Shown piece after piece: positions 58,663 to 64,000 of a DNA stretch of 64,000 nt. The stretch's first letter is position 1. Every line of letters starts with the position of its first letter. The notes beneath the pieces are model-generated. The model made no database searches. It was given only the letters and a program-made list of their open reading frames with translations, and was not told the origin of the DNA. The position numbers were made by a program, and so were the translations under genes. The DNA is from Ianthella basta (taxonomy: Eukaryota > Porifera > Demospongiae > Verongiida > Ianthellidae): the NCBI GenBank assembly GCA_964019415.1, contig OZ025887.1:323501-387500 (forward strand), given 5' to 3'.

Positions 58663-60263
58663 TCATGTGTCAGTCTGACTCGTGGTTAGCAGTGTCATTG
58701 TGCCTTGCCCCACGCCCCATCCAGGAGGTGGGGCGCTTTGGCAAGCTCCTCCCTGTCTTCTCTCTGGGTCTTGGAAATGATGCGTACCCGTCCCATTTTT
58801 ACTGGCTTCCTTGCTCACCTTCACCCTGTGACGGTCCACAGCCATCAGGTGACCACTTCCCTCCTCCTCCACTTCCTGTATTTCTACATCGTCCACATCT
58901 AATGCTGACAGCGGGCTCACCTTCCGCGGTTTTGCACTCTCCACTGTCAGTTGAGCAAGAGCTTGTTGCATCTGTCTCGAAACATCCTGCAGTCTCATGT
59001 CCATTGTCTTAAAAAACTGATCATATGCAGTCATCCTTGTCTCGACGTTGGCCTGCCATTGATGAATATGCTCCATGAACTGGTTAATCTTACCATTGGT
59101 CTTCTTAAACTCTTCAATCAGGTGTGTCTGGTCAGAGACATGCAATACAATAGTAACAGAGGCCAATACCCTACAGTACTCCAGGCAACATGGGTGGACT
59201 GGAGCGCTGTGTGTGCATCTTGTGTTACCTCATAGAATTGCTCTTGTGCTGCTGGTGCTGATGAAGGTGTACCCTTAGAGGCAGTGGACGTAGGGCTGCG
59301 ATCATCTGCAAACTACCAAGATGGATTGAGCAGAAATGAATCCAACCATGTGTGACCAGTCATCACAGTGTGTGAGTCTTGCCTACCCATCCCAGAGCTG
59401 GCTGGTGCAAGGTGGAGTAAGGGTGGATGTTCATTTGTGGCAAGGTTCGGGAAGATCTGTGGCGGATTCCTTGGCTTTCTGACTGTGATCTAGGCAGGGA
59501 GCGTCCCTTGGTCACTTGAAAGGCATACTGCTTCATGTTCAGAGGGGGATTGCTGTCAGACTGCACCAGGAAGACAGGAAGACAGCAGACAAGCCACAAA
59601 CAAGCAGAGTAGGCTCTACCCGCAGTTGGTTCATGCGCTACACACTGTGGTAAGTGCCACCGACTCACACTGATTTCAGTGCTAACACTTTGTTCACACA
59701 CACTTTCCACAACTGATGCAGCGTCCGACACTTGTTCACTGTTGGGCTCCACAGCACTGTCATCAGGACTTACTGTATATTGCTGTTGCTGATGTGTGTG
59801 TGCGTGCGTGCGTGCGTGTGTGTGTGTGTGTGTGTGTGTTGGAGATGGTGAGGGCAGTGGAGTACATACATTCAATACACAAGTACGTACGGGGGGGTGG
59901 GGGGTGGCATGTGGGTACAGTTAGGCCCTGCATAATGCAACCTGCCTGCAGCTCGTCCCTCTTCCTGACCAGCGCCGTTATGAGCTGGAAGTGGCTGTGC
60001 TGCTGGTCCAGGTGCCTCTCCACTGACTTACGCAAAGCAGATACGAACACATCAAAGCAGTTTCGCTTTGTCTTCAGCAGTTCAAGAATGCAAACAATGG
60101 CTGCCATTCTATTCCTTTTGAGCTCTTTAGTTATCTTCTTCCCTTCGTCCAGCGACACCAGATTCAGCGAAATGCCGGCTGCGAGGAAGAGATCCACGTC
60201 CAACATGGCATGAAGCTCCGACGCACACTGGTGAATAGCTTCATACTCCCTGCGCGCCGCCAT
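58663..60263 (-). CDS. CARD-like domain plus coiled-coil protein
   Basis: Exon 1 (60263 to about 59945; ATG at 60269 or 60263) is a compact helical domain of about 110 residues: YEAIHQCASELHAMLDVDLF, then LVSLDEGKKITKELKRNRM, AAIVCILELLKTKRNCFDVF and SALRKSVERHLDQQH. The spacing of LL..L..K....F..F..AL is that of a caspase-recruitment/death-fold domain. Following exons are Ser-rich linkers (VSPDDSAVEPNSEQVSDAAS; KGRSLPRSQSESQGIRHRSS), then a coiled coil (EEFKKTNGKINQFMEHIHQW; MDMRLQDVSRQMQQALAQL) and an acidic EEEGSGHL segment, ending at 58663. CARD plus coiled coil is a signalling-adaptor layout (as in CARD9 or BCL10), but this is inference. Exon joins are approximate. Confidence 0.6.
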
Positions 60264-60567
60264 GGTCAACCAGTCGCTACAACAGCAGAATGGCTGTAGC
60301 GATCGGCATACGCTTCGTGATCTTCCAGCTGCTATAATTATGGCTTCTCAGCGATAAGCTGAAAGTTTCTACCCCGCGAAACACTTACACAAAGGGGAAA
60401 AACCACATTGCTATTACAGTGCATGACATCACCTCCTAAAATCCAAAACCAATAATTGTTGTAAAACCATAATTCCATTCAAACACATCGCCATACAGAA
60501 ACATACATACATACGTACATAGACGGAGTGCACACAAGTGCAGTGTATTTATGTTTGTGGTGCAGTT

Positions 60568-60860
60568 CTAGTCCAGAGGTGTGTAGCCCAAGTGAGCCTG
60601 GGGCCTCATCAACAGACAGACTCTCACAGAGGCAATGAAGAGCAGGGCTAGGATAACTGCAACGATACTGAGGAGAACAACGGAGAGGATAAGGTCAAGG
60701 AAGGAGAAGATGCGATCATAGCCGTAGGGGGCATCGTTGGTGAGGATGGTGTTTGTCTTGAGTGTCATATACCCCATGGGCCACCCAAGCGGGACGCCGC
60801 TGATCTGTGGGAGGCACGAGTAGGTGGAACGGTAGTGTGTGTGCAGTTCAACCTACTGTT

Positions 60861-60944
<84 letters not shown>

Positions 60945-63399
60945 GCACACACACTCATCCACAAGCAAACACAGATGAGGCTTACACTTTGGTCAAACTT
61001 CACAGTCCACGGCAGTGTAGAGCTACGTGAAAAGTTGAGTCCACCGAGCAGTGTGCTCCACATGAGGCGTCCATCAAAGCACAGCTCAGCAATGTGGCTG
61101 TCCTGCTCCCCCGGGTAGAGAGCTCTCAGCTGGACAGCAAACACACACACAGAAACCAAGTGACACACAGACGGACAGACAGACTGCAGCAGCCCGACAT
61201 ACATGACACAAGACATTAAACTCTAACAATAAGAGAGAGTGTGCAGATAAGACTATGAATTGGCACACACTTTATACATGTGTGGCTTAGGGGATGGTCT
61301 AGCAGACTAGACAATTATCACCATCACGGACACAAGTGCACCGTCACCTAGGCAACACATCCAGCACCTTCTCACCTCAGTGAGGTTGGCTTGGCACCAA
61401 GACTCCACAGTCTGGTTGAAGTGGGTCCACTCATCGGCACTGGAGGATTGTAGCTCTGGCAGCTTGCTTGATATGACTTTGAATAGCCCCATGGCCTACA
61501 GCAAGTGGGAGAGAAGGAGAGGGGAAGAGGAGGACTTGGGGTGAGTACGTTTGTGAAGGAAGAGCCAGTGAATTCACACAGCACAGTGACACACACACTA
61601 GTATAGGGGTAGGGAGAGTCAACCTGACAACACTCACATAATATGTCCCATTGACCAGTGGTTGGAAAGTGCCGTTGATGCCGCATGTGCCAAAGTCACA
61701 GCTGACTTTGGGGAAGAGTTTATCCACTTCCATTGCACACCGTGCGCTGTCTGATGTCCCATTGAAGAACACAAGATCGCCTTCAGTGAGGTCTACAGTA
61801 TTCAAGAGATGCACACTCACCACACACACAACAGTGTCACCACACAACAGGACGTCACTACATGACACAGTGTCAACACACAACATGACGTCACTACATG
61901 ACACAGTGACACGACATGTTACAACACAACAAAATGTCAAATCACAAGAATAGCACTCCATGCTGTATACAGATGCACACACACACACAAAGAGAGACAA
62001 AGACAACAAGCTCATACTTGATGGAGGCTGGGTTATGGCACAAGGATGGCTCCAGATATCTGCGACAGTCTTGTTCATCTGAAACCCCTGCGGCAGACAA
62101 GGGTTCTCCACTGTACGATTGTCCTCCCGCACATCCTGGGCCAGGTTGGCTAGGAGGCGGAGCTCCATCTGGTCCCGCCCATAGCAGAGGTAGCTGTGGG
62201 CGTACAGGGTGTGGCTGTGGTTGAAAAGGGTGACTGTCTCGTTTGAGCTGACAGACTCAAAGGCCAACTCAAGAGATGCACCACCAAAGTCAATTGAGCC
62301 TACTGTCTGGCCAGGTGCCAGCAACTGAGCAAAAGGAGACAATAGTATGCACAGGACGGCATTGTGATGTACTTCCTCCTACTTAGCACCATGCCACCTT
62401 ACTGTCTGATTGAGAAAGTTGACTGAAGTCCATGAACTGCTGGCTTCCTCCATCCCAGGGATGATTGCAGTATTAGTTGCAAAGAACTTCTTGGCAATCA
62501 ATGCTTTGTGGACCTCATTCATAATTTCAGTAGCAGCAGTTTTGTTTCTCTCCCTGAAGGCAGGACAGAGGCAGGTCAGAAGGAGCGAAGGTGTGTGTCA
62601 GATGAAGTCGAGGAGAGTGCATGAGCTGGTAACAATACTGGTGATGCAGCAGCAGTGATGTCACAAGCTGTTAGCCCAGCCAGAGCTAGCAACCAGCACC
62701 ACAGCCACATGACTAGTTGTCCTAGCAACCAGCACCACAGCCACATGACTAGTTGCCCTAGCAACCAGCACCACAGCCACGTGACTAGTTGCCCTAGCAA
62801 CCAGCACCACAGCCACATGACTAGTTGCCCTAGCAACCAGCACCACAGCCACATGACTAGTTGCCCTAGCAACCAACACCACAGCCACATGACTAGTTGC
62901 CCTAGCAACCAGCACCACAGCCACATGACTAGTTGCCCTAGCAACCAGCACCACAGCCACATGGCTAGTTGCCAGTAATCAATGCTGATTACTGGCAACA
63001 TCACACGAATTGGTCTACCCTGGTCCCCTGTTCACACACACACTCACTCAAGTAGTCTCATGCCTGCCGTGGCTCCAAGATACAGCCAAGTTCTGTTCTT
63101 TACACTTCCAACAATAGCGTCCGCTCTTGTCACCAGTGCACTGATGGACTCTGCTGCCGCGGACGCATTGCCAGCATACTGGTTGATCCCCACTGCAGCA
63201 AGCGGGGCGACACACAACACAACACAACACACCGTACACCTTGTGCTTTATACCTGCGCACTCGTGTTCACCCACCATCAGTTCCTTTGATTCTCGCATA
63301 TGCCGAAATTTTTCCTGTGTTGCTGTGTTCTTTCAATCCGTCCCATGCAAATATCCACAGGGTGCTATGCGAAGACCCAGCATCAATCACAACGCCGTA
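60568..63399 (-). CDS. Ecto-nucleoside triphosphate diphosphohydrolase (CD39 type), 5' end missing
   Basis: Hydrolyses extracellular NTPs and NDPs. Exons in order: VIDAGSSHSTLWIFAW (ACR1, 63399 to about 63285; the usual last T is S), NRTWLYLGATAGMRLLE (ACR2, about 63060), ASSSWTSVNFLNQTV (ACR3, about 62420), SIDFGGASLELAFESVS (ACR4, about 62280; usually GGASTQ), AHSYLCYGRDQMELR, CDFGTCGINGTFQPLVNGTY (about 61660), LFKVISSKLPELQ, ELCFDGRLMWSTLLGGLNF (about 61050), and ISGVPLGWPMGYMTL. A C-terminal transmembrane helix (FLDLILSVVLLSIVAVILAL) and a short tail end at 60568. The C-terminal anchor and HSYLCYGRDQ indicate the ENTPD1/2/3/8 group. The N-terminal anchor exon was not found; it may lie beyond a LINE at 63.5 kb. 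Confidence 0.85.
60861..60943. repeat. (CA)n microsatellite in the NTPDase gene
   Basis: Pure CA run of about 41 units between two NTPDase exons. Confidence 0.95.
62690..62967. repeat. 36-bp minisatellite carrying X-box palindromes
   Basis: Seven to eight copies of a 36-base unit containing AGTTGCCCTAGCAACC followed by AGCACCACAGCCACATGACT. It lies in an NTPDase intron. X-box cores start at 62716 (one base variant), 62752, 62788, 62824, 62860, 62896 and 62932. Confidence 0.95.
62968..62999. repeat. Perfect 14-bp inverted repeat
   Basis: GTTGCCAGTAATCA, loop ATGC, TGATTACTGGCAAC. It directly ends the X-box minisatellite. Confidence 0.9.
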
Positions 63400-63422
63400 C
63401 TACAAGACAAGGAGCTGACAAT

Positions 63423-63462
<40 letters not shown>

Positions 63463-63481
63463 GACATGACATGATTAGAAA

Positions 63482-64000
63482 ATGGCGTCAATCAAGAAGA
63501 GTCAATTGAGGAGACCAGAGCCAGAAGTGATCGAGATGCAAAAATCATTGAGATATCTAGACGAGGGAAGAGGAGAAAGTTCTGATGGTGCTGATTGTGA
63601 CAGAATCCTGTGCTTCTGCGGGAGTGATTGTGAGTCCAGTGAGATGGCATGCTGCGAGCTCTGTTCGGTGTGGTTTCATTTTTGATGTATGCGCTTTAAG
63701 GGGAAGGTAGAGCTGCTGGAGAATAGGGATTTGTCTGCTGTTTTGCTTGGCGCCTAAAAGTCTGGTGCTGCTGAAGGAGGTTGATGCGTTGAGGGAAGAG
63801 TTGAGAGAATTGCGAGGTGTGATAAGGAACGGCAGCAGTGACTGTGAGCAGAGCAGGAATGTCGCCGGTTCGAGAGCTAGCAGTCATCAACCCACGATTG
63901 AAAGTAGTGACGGCGATGTTGGTGTGGCTAACGCCAAGAAACTGAGTAGTCTCAACAGCGGGTCTAGTTACAGTGAGGTGGTGCGTGGAGGAAAGTCGGA
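63482..64000 (+). pseudogene. LINE ORF1 with PHD finger, decayed, runs off the window
   Basis: The frame from 63482 reads MASIKKSQLRRPEPEVIEMQ and then a PHD-type zinc finger: ILCFCGSDCESSEMACCELC, then SVWFHF. A TGA at 63683-63685 sits where the finger should continue (next codons C-M-R-F). A later frame change joins LVLLKEVDALREELRELRG (coiled coil) and SSYSEVVRGG, which ends at the window edge. PHD finger plus coiled coil plus a SYxEVV box is the layout of some non-LTR ORF1 proteins. The stop and frame change mean it is not functional. Confidence 0.55.

Overview
The window is intron-rich nuclear DNA from an animal. It has GT-AG introns, a nuclear tRNA-Ser gene, metazoan-type gene families and a very heavy load of (CA)n/(GT)n microsatellites and minisatellites. 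Short introns, close gene spacing and retroelement types common in early-branching animals suggest a marine sponge or another non-bilaterian, but this is inference; no marker in the window settles the taxon.

Layout. 0.1-3.9 kb (minus): two tandem secreted RNase T2 genes. 4.1-7.4 kb (minus): triokinase/FMN cyclase (TKFC), head-to-head with ERG28 (plus, 7.5-8.8 kb) across only 93 bp. 9.1-21.1 kb (plus): the spliceosomal intron-binding helicase Aquarius (AQR), whose introns are full of tandem repeats. 21.3-28.6 kb and 34.4-41.7 kb (both minus): two near-identical copies of an unusual fusion gene, a hydantoinase/oxoprolinase-type ASKHA module followed by an S-methyl-thiohydantoin desulfurase (DUF917) module. 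The 5.8 kb between them holds a retroelement C-terminus, several MITEs and a 2.5-kb array of 79-bp palindromic units. 41.7-43.7 kb is intergenic and carries an 814-bp TIR element. 43.7-48.9 kb (plus): a probable axonemal protein gene with a perfect RFX X-box just before its start codon. 49.03-49.11 kb: tRNA-Ser(GCU). 49.1-54.8 kb (minus): NOP53, whose last reading frame runs into the tRNA. 55.2-56.8 kb (plus): a small unrecognised single-pass membrane protein. 57.1-58.2 kb: minisatellites. 58.7-60.3 kb (minus): a CARD-like plus coiled-coil protein. 60.6-63.4 kb (minus): an ecto-NTPDase of the CD39 type, with one intron holding seven tandem perfect X-box palindromes. 63.5 kb to the end: a decayed LINE ORF1 with a PHD finger.

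Most genes are housekeeping and do not form a pathway together. The standout items are the duplicated hydantoinase-desulfurase fusion, the tandem X-box array, the flipped palindromic 79-bp array, and minisatellites whose unit carries a copy of the adjacent splice-donor sequence. Exon boundaries were read by eye from GT/AG signals and family similarity, so most are approximate; gene spans include introns.
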